The notes beneath the pieces were generated by a model. It did no database searches. It was not told the DNA's origin and worked only from the letters and a program-made list of their open reading frames with translations. Below are positions 45,980 through 58,745 of a stretch of 64,000 nt of DNA, piece after piece. The position numbers and the translations under genes are program-made. The first letter of the stretch is position 1; each line of letters starts with the position of its first letter. The DNA comes from Saccharina japonica. Taxonomy: Eukaryota; Sar; Phaeophyceae; Laminariales; Laminariaceae. The stretch lies in NCBI GenBank assembly GCA_008828725.1, contig MEHQ01003359.1, positions 17,760 through 81,759 on the forward strand, in the 5' to 3' direction.

Positions 45980-46741
45980 ACCAAAAATTAATATTTGGTC
46001 CCATTCACTATGGTCTAGCTATGGTCCCCCGCAATTGTAGTAATAATAGTGTAGGTGCCAAGTGAGGCCTCTGAAACGGACACGGAATTACCCGTTATTA
46101 GTTATTATGCTTTACAATCCCACCAACCAGGTGTTCCATTCAGAACTGAAAAAAATATCCCAGTTCTTGAGGGGTCAATCCCTTCTAGACCACGACACCC
46201 ACGTTTTTTGGGGACAAATTACTTGGATTTAGTGTGGTATACTATTTCCAGTAGTAAACGGTTTATCAGGACCGCACTCCCGTTGTGGGGACAAAACACT
46301 TAGAATATCTGTAGATTCGGATTTAGATATATGTACAGTGCAATACTAATTACAGTAGTAATAAAATACCTGGCAGGAGTTGTGGATCCAAAATTTTGAA
46401 TCTTCCAGACGTATTTTTTTTTGCTTGTTTTAACCCAACGGTAACTATTTTTTTCGGTCAGCAGATCGTACCAGCCTGGGGTATCGGTATCAAAAACTGA
46501 GTAACGCCCGTTGCGCATCATCATCACCCCTGAGCTTCGCCGCGCGATATTATAAGGCGCCCTCGCTTCTACTCAGCGGGGCCCTAGAGGGGGGAAAGCC
46601 CGGTCAGTCCCACATAGATGGGCAGATCCGACGACTGGTAATTGCTGTTTCTCCACAGGATACGAACACCACCTCCTCCTCCACACGATACGTCTTCTGA
46701 GAGTATAAAGTCTACTGCTGTACCACAGTTATACCTGGTAC

Positions 46742-49700
46742 GTGCAACAATCTTGTGCGGAACGTATCCTCACGATGAGTGACAGTGCTAGGATTCTCCC
46801 CTGCCGGCATCTTTCACGACAAGTCGGGCAGGGGGCGAAGCGCTTATTGGCGTGTCGCCGGCTGTCGCCCCTCGCGGCAGGCCGTCTCTTGCTCCTGCTG
46901 CTGGTGCTCATCGCCTCCCTGGTGCGCTTGGAGACCCTGCAGAGTTACAGCAACTACTATTTCAAGGCGGGCAGGATCTCGCGGCAGCGGGATAACGAGG
47001 AGGGAGAGGCCTCCAGCACCCCCCCCCCCCAGCAGCAGCAGCAGCAGGAGGTGGAGCAGCAGGAGCAAGAGCAGCAGGAGCAGCAGCAGCGGAAGCCGGA
47101 GCTTTGTGCGGGGATGAACATGTCCGTCTTCGCCCCGGGCAAGGCCTGTGGGCTGCCCCTCTCGGCACCGTGCTTCAACAGCACCCGCTGCGCCCCGCTC
47201 CCTCGGCCGTTGATGTACGTCTACGACCACTCCTGCTCGCTCGCGAACAGCACCATTCTGGCCGGCGAAACGGCCCAAATTGCGAACGAAAAGGATCGGA
47301 TTGATGCCATTTGGAGGACGGCAGCGGCTAATGCCGGGTTGCTCGCGGAGACTTACGAGTCGGCTTGCCTGTTCGTCCACGTAAACCTGAGAGCCGACAA
47401 GGCGCCGTGCGCACCCGGAGCGCCCCTGTGGAACGAAGGCTCGAACCACGTGATGGTGGATTTGACGGACAACTCACGGTGAGCAGCGAGAGATGAGCGG
47501 GACTGGACTGAACTGGGGTTGGTTTCGGTGATAGGTTGGGGCAGTTGACTGTGAACATCGAAATGATGGAAGAAGATTCGTTCTTTATATAGATTACACA
47601 CTGCCACAGGAGAGTCTACTGATTGATGAGATGATGGTGTACCGGTACAACAGCAGTGCATTGTTCAGTCTTCACGTACTACAGGTGCTAAACCGCCTTT
47701 TTTTTTACCCAATGGCATGCAGCACACCCAGTGTCCATCCAGATTGTTGATCGTAGAGAGATACCCTCTCTGGTACAGGTGATACCCTCTGGTACAAGTA
47801 TACAACAAACAGTAGTATTGTGCAGCACTACAGTACTACTGTTGTAAGTACCATACGTATACATACTTACCTACCCGGTATCTCGTAAGCTGGTGCACAC
47901 ACTTGAGTATGTATACATCCATTCGCCGTTTGAGACTTGAGAGAATGGTTGACGAATCGCATCAGAGTGATAGAAGGTAGACTGCTGCACTGCACTACCA
48001 GGTGGTCTACAGTGCATACTGCCGTACTATCTGTACCAGGTGATCCTGTAGAAGACATTCAATTCAAGTCGGACTGGAACATGTATACGTATACCATACC
48101 TTGTCGGAGGGCAACATAATAAGTACTACTGTAGTAAAATTATAATATCGAGTACAGCAGCAGCCACACGACACAGAGCGGTTTGCCAGGTTATAGGCGA
48201 CGTTGTGCTTTCAGTGCGGCACTGCCGGACTCCAATGCAAGGAGTTGCACGGCACGCGCAAATCGTACTCGTAAAGCTATACCGTAGGCTGCGGGATGCC
48301 ACGGTAAAGTCAAACACTGTACATCCCTCGGAAGAGCGGCAACATTAAGGAGAAGTATTCGAGTAGTGCGGCCTTGCCGTACGACAGTATAGTGGCTACC
48401 GTATTTCCCTTTTTTCGTGGCATACCGCGGGCACTGCCGTGACATGCCGTGGCACGCCGTGGGCAATGCCGCAGAGTGTCGTTGCTTGTCACGGTAGCCC
48501 AAGGCATGTGCCACGACATGCCGCGGAACGACATCCACGGCTAGGTCCACGGCAAGCGCCACGGCAACCCTCGCGGCATGTCACGGTAAGACCTGCGGTA
48601 GCCACAGAACGTCACGGCAAGACCCACGGCAATACGTACCCACGGCAAGTTCCGCGGCACGCCCCACGGCATGTACCGCAGTAATACCCAAGGCAAATCC
48701 CGCGGCAAGTGCCACGGCAACACCCACGGCAAGTTCCACAGCAAGTCCCGCCACGGCATTTACCGCGCCAGGTACCGTGGCTAGGACCGCAGAATGACCC
48801 GCGGAAAGACCCGCGGAAATACCCACGGCACGGCCCAACAGGAACAGGGTGCCACGTGGGCCTCCGGCTGCTCCTGCGAAGGGTCGATTGTATTTCTGCA
48901 CTTTTTCGGTGGGAGCAGGGGGCCGAATGGGATGGGCCCAGTACAGGGTGAAATTACCAGATCGGAACAGGGTGCCAGGTGGGGTCTTGCGGTGGGGCTT
49001 GCCACGGGTGTTGCCGCGAAAATTGTCGCGGGTCTTGTCGTGGGTCTCGCCGCGGGTCTTGCCGCGCGTCTAACTGTTGGTCTTACCGTGGTTCTTGTCG
49101 TGAGTCTTGCCGTGGGTCTTGTCGTGGGTCTTGCCGGGGGTCTTGTCGCGAGTTTCGCCGCGGGTCTTGCTGTGGGGTTGGCTGTGGTGGCACGTCCTCC
49201 CGCAGATGGAAACCCGTGGGCCTTGCCACGGGCACTGTCACCAAGAAGTCAAATAATGTGCATCCGTGGAATTCGCCAACGCGTACTGGGGATTTCGAGT
49301 CCGTTTTTGTTATCTGAATCGCACTTATGAATTGGCGTGATTTTTAACGTCCCATAAGGTGCTTACAGTAGACCACCTGTCTTTCAGCCACCTTCTATTT
49401 TGATCTGTAACAGGGGAGGTCCCGTCCTTCTAAGTCGCCGTGTTTTGTTTTGTCATACCCCCGGTACCAGACATGCTGCACAACAAAGGAAATCACCGGC
49501 CTACAGTACACTCGGCATATGCTACGAGGTTGTACACCCCGTTCTTAGCACGCGCGATCAAAGCATTACACGCACCTTGCAAATAGGAGTTTGGACATTT
49601 TTTTTTGTCGATCTCGCAGCTTACTATGTGTCCTTTTAGCTCGAAACAAAACAACAAAATCGTGAGGAGCTCTACAGCGGTAGAACTACAGGAACTGCAC

Positions 49701-52700
49701 AGTAGATCTCACCCACAACCCGAATTTGATCAAAAACTATGTACATGTTACATATGCGTACAATCCCACGATGGCCTGCCACGAAAAAAACTTCAAAATG
49801 CACACGAGATTGCAAATGTATTGGCCAGTTCCTCAGTTGGGTTTTAATAGGTTAAGAGCCCCGTCGGCCAAAATCTGCTGGGCCCAAAATGGTATACCCC
49901 CTCTACTGTACATAGCACGGCTCTACCACATTGTAGAGGCATGGCCCAAGCGTGCCCCGTCTACCGTAGCACAATAGCTCCAAGTTTCAGGCCCATGTTG
50001 ACTCACGAGTTTTTACACCCTCTCCCCTCGCGCGCTTATCGCGCCGCGGCCCTCGAAATCCGACAGGGCCTCTCGACCGGCCGTGGCCGCGAGCTTAGCG
50101 ATGGAGGCGGCCGTGAACGTGCGGACGTGCTTCTACCGCAGCGGGTACGATATTTCGGTGCCACTGGCCCCGCAGAAGACTTTCCCCGAACTGGCCACGG
50201 TTCACCCCTTGGATCGCCGATTCTTCCTCGCGTTCAAGGTGCGCTCGGCTCGTGCCACAGTCTATCCCACACGGTAGATATAGGGCATAACACGTTCGGC
50301 TCCAAAAACTCACATCGGACAGATCGCCATTGATTCCCCCTTCTGGATCTGGATCTTGCAGGGCAGCAATATATCGTGATCTTTGAATGATCTAGTTCAG
50401 GTAGCCGGGCGGGAGCCTTAAGCTGTGCATGGTCGCCTACTGTACGTAGTACATGTTTCCTGAGTTCGATGGGCGCTACCCGTACAGTAAACGGATGCTA
50501 AACAACAACTCGTGGGCAGGCAGGTCATGATCTAGAATATTTACTACTGTAGATGTCAGATTGTCAGAATGAGTTTTTCGGGTAGGCATAGTGTAGACCT
50601 CCTCATGTTTGGACGCTGGGACAACGCAAGTATGATACACCCCCTCTACCGTGGTACTGATATCTGTGGATCATGCCGTCTGGGACGGCCACCTAGGCTT
50701 GAGTGAGATGGAGGTGTGGCGACTGCTGTCCAGTAGTAACTCCTGGCACGTGTATTGGTGAGAGCCAAGCGAGCAGACGTTGAGTGTGGCTGAAATTCGG
50801 GGCAGGAGGCAAGCTCCTGTCTACGTTTGCCGACGCCGTTTAGAAGCAACCTCCATCTATTCTCGACTGAGCATGTGGTGTCTGCCACCGCCAGTCTTCG
50901 TAGTATAAGCTTGCGTTTTTAGACTTTTTGAGCGAACCAAAGCGCCAGGTAACCGGAACGCAATTTGGTTTGCGAGAAGGGTCTCGCCCGCTAGACCAGC
51001 CAGCCAGCCATGCTCTTCTTGAATCAGGGCCGCTCCTACAGTATGAGTCAGCGAGCCCCTGTCCGAAACAAGGATCACTGCTACTGTAGATTCGTTGCAG
51101 TTGCTTGCGCTGCTGACGAATGCTGCACACAGGGTAACCGGTGTCGAGCCCTATCTACGGTGCTGTCTCCGCCGTCACACTTCACATATTAGTAAATAGT
51201 ACAAGATTACACTTATAGCCTTCTGAAACGGAGCTCAGCTCCGGGACAACTTGACTCGATGTAGTTTGCGAGTAGGCCTTGCACCCGCTACGCCACATAG
51301 TTAAAACAGCCTCTTCCCGGATCAGAGCCGCTATAACAGCAGAGTCAGCCAGCCCTTTTCCTACTCAGGGCCGATCCGAGAGTCGTTGAAGTTGTCAGCG
51401 TTCCTGAGGTTTGCTGCACAATGGGTACCGTTGGTCACCGTTGATGGGAGGGGAAGTTAAACCCGATAAACCACGTAGTCCGCCCCAGCCAGCCCCTTAT
51501 CGAATCAGGGTCGTCCCTAGGACCGTTGCAGTTTTTTTTTTTTGCCTTGCTGAAGTTTGCTGCGCACAGGTAACCGGCAAGCTTCAAGATATTAGCCTTT
51601 CGTGCGGGAGCTGATTTTGTCGTGCCCCGTTCGTCCACGCTTCGTGTCCCCGTTTTACCACCCCGCAGGGCACTGTCTATATAGCAGGCGGAGCGGGAAC
51701 CGCCGAGCGGATGCCTCTCGCCCCCCTGAACGACCCTGACAACGGGGTAGCCGTGGTGGTGCACTGCTTCGAGATGCACGGAGACCACCTTAAGCCCGAA
51801 AACGTGGAGCATTGCGCCAAACTACGCAGCACGTACGAGGACTACAGCTACAGGGATGTGATGAACACGACCTTCGCGCTTGTGCCGGCGGGACGATCCC
51901 CGGCGTCGTATCGGCTCGGGGAGGTGAGCGTAGCGCAAGCAATAGAAAATACTGCGGTTGAAACGGTTGGACCAATAATCCGGGGAGCGTCGTCTGTTGC
52001 TTTCGGGCTTCCTTCGGGAGGCAGACAGTATGATCGAACCTCCACTTCCCCTCCACTTGCCGAAGCCGTAGAAAACGCATACGCTACTCCGTGCCCCACT
52101 ACCGTAATGGCCTGTTTAAACTGGGAACTCCCATTGCGGGAGGGGCTGCCCTCGTGCTCTGCCACCCTCGTGCCCCGTAGGAGGAACTACCGATCACACC
52201 AGACGGCGTATCGAAGTCACCCCACCCCCTCCCCCAACCCCGCTTCGTGCGAACTTTCCAACTAATTAAAGGTGATGAGCGCGGGCTCTATCCCGGTTTT
52301 TGTTTCGACGAGCACTGTCCGCCCGTTTGCGGAAGAGTTGGAATGGTCCGCGTTTTCGTTCGCTTTTTCTCCCGACGAAGCGGGGCCCGATATGGTGAGG
52401 TTTCTGCGAGCCGTGCCGCGCGAGGAGCTTGAGACAATGCAGGTGAGCGTGGTACGACGAAGGTGATTACTGGTGTGACCCCTTGAGAACTAATGGCACC
52501 CAGGGTTTGTGCAACACACTGCTTGGAATTAGAGTGTGATGTGTTTTGCGCAGTGGGAAAAATGGCTACGTATGGCCTCTTTGGGAGTTCAACGAGGAGG
52601 TGGGGGAAGTGCACAGACATATTTATGACATTTTCACTGCTTGTCGACCACACGATACACGATACATTCCGTGCGCTGATGAGGTACATACATAGGTAGC

Positions 52701-55559
52701 CGGGAGGGACCACCCCCTCCCTTGCACAATGCGGGCGTAAAAACGTCCTTGTGGAAACAACCAACAGTGTAGCACATGATTAGACGTACCTAATTAATGT
52801 ACTGTAGTAAACCCCACAAGGTGTCGACAACCTCTTAATTCGGTATGCCTACGAGTGGTGTGCTACATTGCTCAGTGTCTCCACAAAGAGTTTTTCACGC
52901 CCCTATTGTGCAAGAGGGGGGATCCCGGCCACCTGTTTAGGGGACGTACTGGACTACAACAAAACGAACGGACATCCCGGCGACGTACGTACAAAGCATG
53001 ACTACGCGTATGTATGTACAAAGCATGACTTACGTATGCACAAAGCATGACTACTACTGCTGTAGCTGTAGTGGTACTGATGCGCGCTTCCACTAGACGG
53101 CGGGCAAGACCACAACTGACACACGTTTTGGTCGCTATACTATAATCAGGTCATAATGGGAGGCGTTCTACGATAGGGCACTGACTCTTACTTACTATTA
53201 CTGACTATTACTGACTGTTACTGATTATTACTGACTACAACTGATCATTTAGACTATTACTGACTATTTCTGACGATTACTGACTATTCCTGGTTATTAT
53301 TGACTATGACTGACTATTACTTACTATTACTGACTATTACTGGCTATTAATGACTATTACTGACTATTACTGACTGTTACTGACTATTACTGACTATTAC
53401 TGACTATTGCTGACTACTACTGACTATTACTGGCCATTGCTGACTATTTCTGACTATGACCGACTACTATTAATAGTATACCCCTCAACCGACGATCTAA
53501 ATACCCAATATCGATGTATACAGTCACCAGCAGTGCAGCACTACTGTAGTGTTCTACAACACTAGTCGCGAAAGGCATTGGTCGTCCGGTTAAGCTTTCC
53601 TTTTGTTTCGAAAACAGTTTTTTTGGGTGTGGTATCAAGCTCACCAAGTGAGGGGCATCAGGGACAAAACAGGTGCTGCGCTACCGTAGCACACGTCAGG
53701 GTCTCAATACTATAACCAAGTCAAAAAGGGTGTCGGAAGAATGCGCCTCTCTAAGTATGCCCCCAGGTGTACATACGGAGAACACAACTCCCTGGTACAG
53801 TAGTAGGCACGCGCACAGGCGCCAGTGGTTGTGCGTGCGTTTTGCATGAGAGCAAGCCATTTTCGCCACTGTCCGTCCTGAAGGCGATCGCGGCATCACC
53901 GTTTCGCCATGTGGACCGTGTCACCATTTGGACGCGTGTAAGACGAATGCTACGATAGAGGTGCACCGTGATGTTTCTGCCTTATAAGGGTGGTCACTTG
54001 AGGGGCTCAATATACCTCACCCGAAAACCGATTTTGCACAAAACCAAAAGTGCTTCGTACCCGACCAACAATCCCATGAGCTAGGGTATACTATCGAAAA
54101 TATGGCAACAAAATAGTGAAAGTCCGACGAATTTGGGTTAAGGAGCCCGATCATTCAGAAACAAAATCAGCCAAAAGTGCTACGAACCTCTATCGTAGCA
54201 CGCGTCTGAAAGCGAGTTGATTTTGTTACCGACCCGTGCTACGATAGAGGTAGCACTTTTTGGCTGATTTTTTTTCTGAAGGATCTAATAATAGCTCCTT
54301 AACCCAAAATGGTCGGACTTTGTTCAGTCTTGTGTTGCCAAACGTTCCAGGGTATACTATAATTACTATAATTCGGTCATCGGGTTGTTCATCGGGTATA
54401 TAGCACTTTTATTTTCCTCCGAATTTTGTTTTTTTAGTGAGTTGTGGAGCTCCTCAAGTACAGAGCTCAGCAAAAAACATGGTGCACCTCTATCGTAGCA
54501 TGCGTTTAACCGTAGGGCCGACTGCAGACACCGCACTCGCACTCGCACTCTCGGCCGCTTAATCCGCGGTACAATGCACCGGCCTCACACAAACACAGAA
54601 CACCGCCAGGCCGTGAGTTACTGTATGCGGTGGTACTGTAGTTTCATTATGCCGATACCTCTCCCTTCCTCGGCAAGAGAAACTACTGCACTCTTCTAGC
54701 GATGAAAATTAAGGCGAGCATCGTAGCGGAGAGGGGGGAAGAGCGCCCGCTACTGAGGCGTGCTACGATAGAGACAGAGGCGTGTTTTTTCTACTGAAAC
54801 GTTTTCTGAATGACCGGGCTCTCTATGGACACAAAACTTGTCGAGCTTTCACTACTGTGTTGCAATGTTAATATTGTTTATGTTATGCTTAGGGCCCATA
54901 TTAACGAGTATAAAATAAATTCAATTTGGGAAAAAATAAAATTCAAATTCGCTTTTCATTGGTCAACACACGCACCAGCACCCCCCAAGATCCTAATATT
55001 TGGTGCTGGTGCGCTTGTTGACCAATTAAAAGCGGATTTGATTTTTTATTTCCATATTGATTTTTTTTTTCTTCGTTAAAACGGGCCCTTAGCCCCGCGA
55101 GGTTGTTTGTTCATCGGGTATATAGTATATAGCACTTTTATTTTTAGTCATAAAATCAGTTTTTGGGGGTGAGGTATAGAGCTCCTTAAGTGACCACCCT
55201 TATAAGGCAAAAACATGGTGCACCTCTACCGTAGAATGCGTCTACTGTGACCCCGGATCTGAGTCACGAAGGGGGAGGGGCTGGAGAAGAAGCAGAGAAA
55301 AACAAATTGATGAGGTAGACAAAAATAAAAGTCGCGCATGTAATGCATGTCCCGCCTAACCTCCACGCTGGTATGGCATTGGTAGCCTCAATCCCCCTCC
55401 CCTGCCCGCCCCCTCTGTCGACACCCTTCGCCGGTTCTTCAGCGCAAATCCCTAGAGGCGTACAACAGAATGTTCGGAAACTCCACGCATAGGTATGACA
55501 CGGTGGCGCGAAACGTGCTGGAAGTACTCGAGCGGCGTCTCACGCACCACCGGAAGTGA
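46742..55559 (+). CDS. Exostosin-family (GT47) glycosyltransferase, 5 exons
   Basis: Family members are Golgi type II membrane enzymes that transfer sugars to cell-wall or matrix polysaccharides. Exons: 46742-47478, 50067-50238, 51669-51923, 52272-52442, 55443-55559 (TGA), about 483 aa; all junctions keep frame. A second ATG at 46775 would shorten it by 11 residues. A short cytoplasmic tail is followed by a membrane segment at about residues 43-61 (LAAGRLLLLLLVLIASLV) and a Gln/Glu-rich stem. Exostosin signatures follow: RPLMYVYD, EGSNHVMVDL at the end of exon 1, YRSGYDISVPLAP and RRFFLAFKG across exons 2-3, TTFALVPAGRSPASYRLGE in exon 3, and GSIPVFVSTSTVRPFAEELEW in exon 4. The last exon ends VLEVLERRLTHHRK. 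The acceptor and acceptor substrate cannot be inferred. Assignment to exostosin/GT47 is strong; the exact activity is unknown. Confidence 0.88.
48420..49240. repeat. Inverted CACGGCAAG / CTTGCCGTGGG repeat field in GT47 intron 1
   Basis: The left half (48420-48840) is an irregular array of CCACGGCAAGTTCCGCGGCA-type words. The right half (48985-49235) has the inverse type, GGTCTTGCCGCGGGTCTTG. The two could fold into a hairpin several hundred bases long in the pre-mRNA. Unit spacing varies around 12-18 bp. ORFs over both halves are artefacts. Confidence 0.85.
50985..51575. repeat. Three diverged tandem copies in GT47 intron 2
   Basis: Copies near 50990-51145, 51290-51440 and 51470-51580 share an order of words: CCAGCCAGCC-type, then GAATCAGGGCCG-type, then GTTGCAGTT-type, then TTTGCTGCGCACAGGTAACC-type. 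The last word resembles a joined acceptor-donor site. The unit is roughly 150 bp and strongly diverged. Confidence 0.6.
53180..53468. repeat. TTACTGACTA decamer array in GT47 intron 4
   Basis: About 28 copies of TTACTGACTA with single-base variants lie in the intron between exons ending 52442 and starting 55443. The unit resembles a run of splicing branch-point sequences (CTGAC), which may be coincidence. Confidence 0.92.
53942..54206. mobile_element. GTGCTACGATAGAGG-ended element, complete copy
   Basis: 265 bp bounded by GACGAATGCTACGATAGAGG and the inverse CCTCTATCGTAGCACGCGTC. Internal words include GGTGGTCACTTGAGGGGCTC and TCCGACGAATTTGGGTTAAG. It is non-coding. It lies in GT47 intron 4. 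Confidence 0.72.
54231..54506. mobile_element. GTGCTACGATAGAGG-ended element, second copy (inverted)
   Basis: 276 bp from GACCCGTGCTACGATAGAGG to CCTCTATCGTAGCATGCGTT. Its interior is inverted relative to 53942-54206: AACCCAAAATGGTCGGACTT here corresponds to GTCCGACGAATTTGGGTTAA there. Related fragments occur at 38060-38230, 39060-39175, 42385-42950 and 55090-55240. Confidence 0.7.
54892..55088. mobile_element. PIF/Harbinger-like MITE, second complete copy
   Basis: 197 bp from GGGCCCATATTAACGAG to CGTTAAAACGGGCCC, flanked by TTA on both sides (54889-54891 and 55089-55091). The arms carry CATTGGTCAACACACGCACC and GTGCGCTTGTTGACCAATTA. It is the same family as 21567-21774. It lies in GT47 intron 4. 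Confidence 0.82.
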
Positions 55560-55619
55560 GGCATGTGCGACGATGTTCTAGCCAACAAAACAACGCCTAC
55601 TGCGAGAGGGACACAGCCG

Positions 55620-55845
55620 CCGGTCCTCAACTGGGGAGAGGCCGAAGGAATCCAACCACCCAGTGTGACAATTCCTACACCGCCTTCACCCTAGCCGGAG
55701 GAATATACCCACCCAATGTGCTAAATTCCTTCACGGCCTCTACCCTAGCGAGAGGAATCTATTCACCCAGTGTGATAATTCCTTCACCGCCTCTACCCTA
55801 ACCGGAGGGAGGAATCTACTCACCCAGCGTGATGATATATTCACC
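55620..55845. repeat. 58-62-bp tandem repeat just after the GT47 stop codon
   Basis: About three and a half copies of a unit with GGAATCTACTCACCCAGTGT, ATAATTCCTTCACC and GCCTCTACCCTA begin 60 bp after the GT47 stop. It probably lies in the 3' untranslated region. Confidence 0.85.
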
Positions 55846-58745
55846 TCCTACTATGCGAAAATGATGCAGTGGTCCGGTGCGCTGGCAGACGTCACGAGTT
55901 TTTCCCTCAGTCGATTTGCGCGGGAGAAAAAGGGGAGCCGGTAGGCGTGTCGTGTGTTGATGGTCAAGTCAGATTGCTGCTGAGGAAGTAAGCCCGTGCC
56001 CTGTTCATTATAACCGCAGATAATTGTGAATGCTTCATTTTGTTTCGTGTTTGGTGGGGGGAATGTGGACACAGGTGTCGGAGGATAGCTGCCTCGAGAC
56101 TCAAGCTGCGGTAGGAAGGGTGCCCTTATTTGTTGACACATAATGAAACGCGTCAATAGTGTGTACGCCACACATGACACGAGCCAACCGAGGGCCCATT
56201 AGGCAAACTGCAACCAGTACGATTATTGTTTTGTACGTTACTTGTTTCCCCACTCGGTGGTGTTGGTGGTGGTAGTGCTCGTGGTAGTGGTTCCTCTTGT
56301 TGACTGCCAGATTCAGGCCATTACCGCTACTCGTAGCGGTCCTGGATCACTAAGCAACAAGGCCCTTAGCGCGCTCCCGCAACTATAGCTTTCGCCCCGA
56401 CGGGTTGTGTGTTCATTTATGCGTTCATTACGGTGTGTGGTAGTCAGGGGACACCCGAGGTGCATCCCCGGGTTTCCTATATATATATATGAATATTGCG
56501 GCGGGAATACAGGATACGTCTGCTTGCTTCTGGGGAAGACATCGCCCGCATAAGTTATTTTGTCGGTATCTGCTGAAGTAATGTCTATTTTTCATCTGTT
56601 GGAGGTGTAGGTACAGCCGGAGGTAAGGATTGTTCTCTGGCGTATCGGAGGGAGGGGGTTAGTTTTCAATCGTAATGCTTAATAAGTTGGTGCGAGCATA
56701 CCCTCTGCAGAGAGTGGATCTTAGCGTGGGTGTTGGAGCATTCTGGGAGTGGTGAATAGCACACGCCGACAGGATAAAGCCGGAAAACTAATGACAGGAA
56801 TACGAAATGTTTCCACCTCGCGATGCCTCCCCAGCTCAATATTATTTGTTTCGACGTATAGAAAGAAAAACATCTGCAGCACCAATTTCGACGGTGGTGG
56901 GATAGCTTTACTTCCTGCAAAACGAATGGCAGCCCGTGCCAACACATATGCTACCAATCACACAGGTATCGTCTGGGGGCACCCAATTGACCCAATTGAC
57001 GGCGACTATTGATAAAAGTGGGTCCACACTACCAAACTCAAAATACCAACAATCGTATCGGTAGCGACCTTTTCGTTGTCTAGTATGCTTTATTCCTTAT
57101 CAATAGGACAGTGCGCGAAGACATGCCTCTTCCACGTGACGAATTCATTGTGCACAACAAGCCCACGGCGGTGGTATATTTTCCGCAACGCCCTCCGTGG
57201 AACACACTGGCACTTACCTACCCACCCGCTCACCCATACATCCACTCACCCATCCGTCCACCCAAACCATTCACGCACCCACCCATTCACGCACCCACCC
57301 ATTCACGCACCCACCCACCCTCGACTTTTAAGGAGGGACTTTGCCTCATTTGTTGTATGGTGAAAAAATAAAGGACCCTCTCGTTCCACCAAGAGCACGG
57401 CTGACAACCGCCATGCCACCTTGTAGATAGGTTGCGTCGCTCTCTTGGGCACAAAACCACCCCTTGCAATACGTTCATCAGCTAACACGCCTGAGAAGAA
57501 CGAAGGCCACTGGTGAGGCTTATACTTACGACTAGCGAACCCCCCACGGTCAGGGAGAGACGGCTTCAGAACCCCCCCCTCCGTCCCGGTATTGTAGGGA
57601 TGCGAGGGTCTATGGTCACACGACTACGGCCATGCATGAAAATGAAGTACCCCCCCCCCCCCCCCCCCGGTCCCCGGTCAAACGACTATGGCCATGCATG
57701 AACATGAAGTACCCCCCCCCCGTAAACCTCCACCACAGTGGGAAGGCCCAGTTACTACACGAATACCGGAAATACCGCCTCCCTCGCCGTCTGGGTGAAC
57801 GTCGTCCACTTCAAGGCTATGCGACACCCCCATGCTACTTGGACATGACAGCTGGGCGATATATATTCGGTAAAAGCCGCTATCGTACCCTCCCCTCCGA
57901 CCCGAGCGACCACCGCGTGTTCAGCGAAGACACGATGCGACACCACGGCCCAGGTGGCAGCCATCGCCTTTGTCTCTGAGCTTTCTGCTCGCATTAGTGG
58001 CTTCGTTTTCTTCTGCGCTGGAGGCATCTTTGTTTTCGTGTGACCGCCGTCAACTCGTCGAGATTGTTTTGGTCGTCACCAGCGGTGCCCGGTCCTGACC
58101 AGACGCTCACGCTGTGGAAAAGCCCCCCCACCCCTACCGCCGAATGCTCGGCTTGCGAACACCTCGTCGGGCACGGTCTCCTCGGTTCAAATCGTTGACC
58201 CGCTAAGTACGGAACACTCAGTCGGGCGATTTGAGCGGTATGCATATTATTGTCGACTACTTCATGAGTCTATCGAAGCTGTCCTGCACGATACCCAGGC
58301 GCATTTTCTAAGTGGTAAAATTCAAGCGAGCGCCCCGTGACCACACTCTTGACCCTGGCGCGGTATATTCGACTGTTACGCTTGCTCTTTTCGACAGCCG
58401 CAAGTCATTCCACGATAAAGGGGGTACACTGCCTTATTTTGGGGTACAGTGCCTATTAGGGGGTACAGTTCCTTATTATGGTCAGATTCCTAGCATTAGG
58501 AGGGGAATGTATCACAGTAAATCATCCACAAACCGATTTTTAAGAGAATGGGACATATACGCGAAACACGACGAGAAATCTCATGGACTGCGTAAAATAG
58601 GTACACTTGTATTATGATGCAATTTGTAAAACGCAAACGCGATAGCCAAAATTCTAAGAATTTTCTCGGTTGAGAAGTCCCGTCCGTCAAAAATGTTTTG
58701 GGCCCGGACGTACCCCCCCCCTACCGCACTGTAGAGGAGTGGCTC
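55846..58745. other. Region without a supported gene
   Basis: I see no recognisable gene here. The region contains CACCCACCCATTCACGC-type repeats (57210-57325), C runs with a fragment of the poly-C-tailed repeat (57570-57722), and GC-rich sequence at 57730-58250 with only short overlapping ORFs. The segment 57108-57205 reads through REDMPLPRDEFIVHNKPTAV in one frame and has protein-like composition but no recognised family. Confidence 0.55.

Larger units (their letters stand above)
40705..46741. other. Intergenic region between TBCB and the GT47 gene
   Basis: This 6.0 kb holds the 319-bp TIR element, the decayed TBCB exon copy and GTGCTACGATAGAGG-family copies (42385-42950). It also holds TTAA-type palindromes (43185-43350 and 46140-46300), a long inverted repeat (43791-45216) and a 748-bp TIR element (45232-45979). 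No protein gene is supported. Confidence 0.75.

Noticed and set aside
46844..47449. 201-aa minus-strand ORF
   Set aside because: Antisense to GT47 exon 1; Leu runs mirror the Gln/Glu-rich stem codons.
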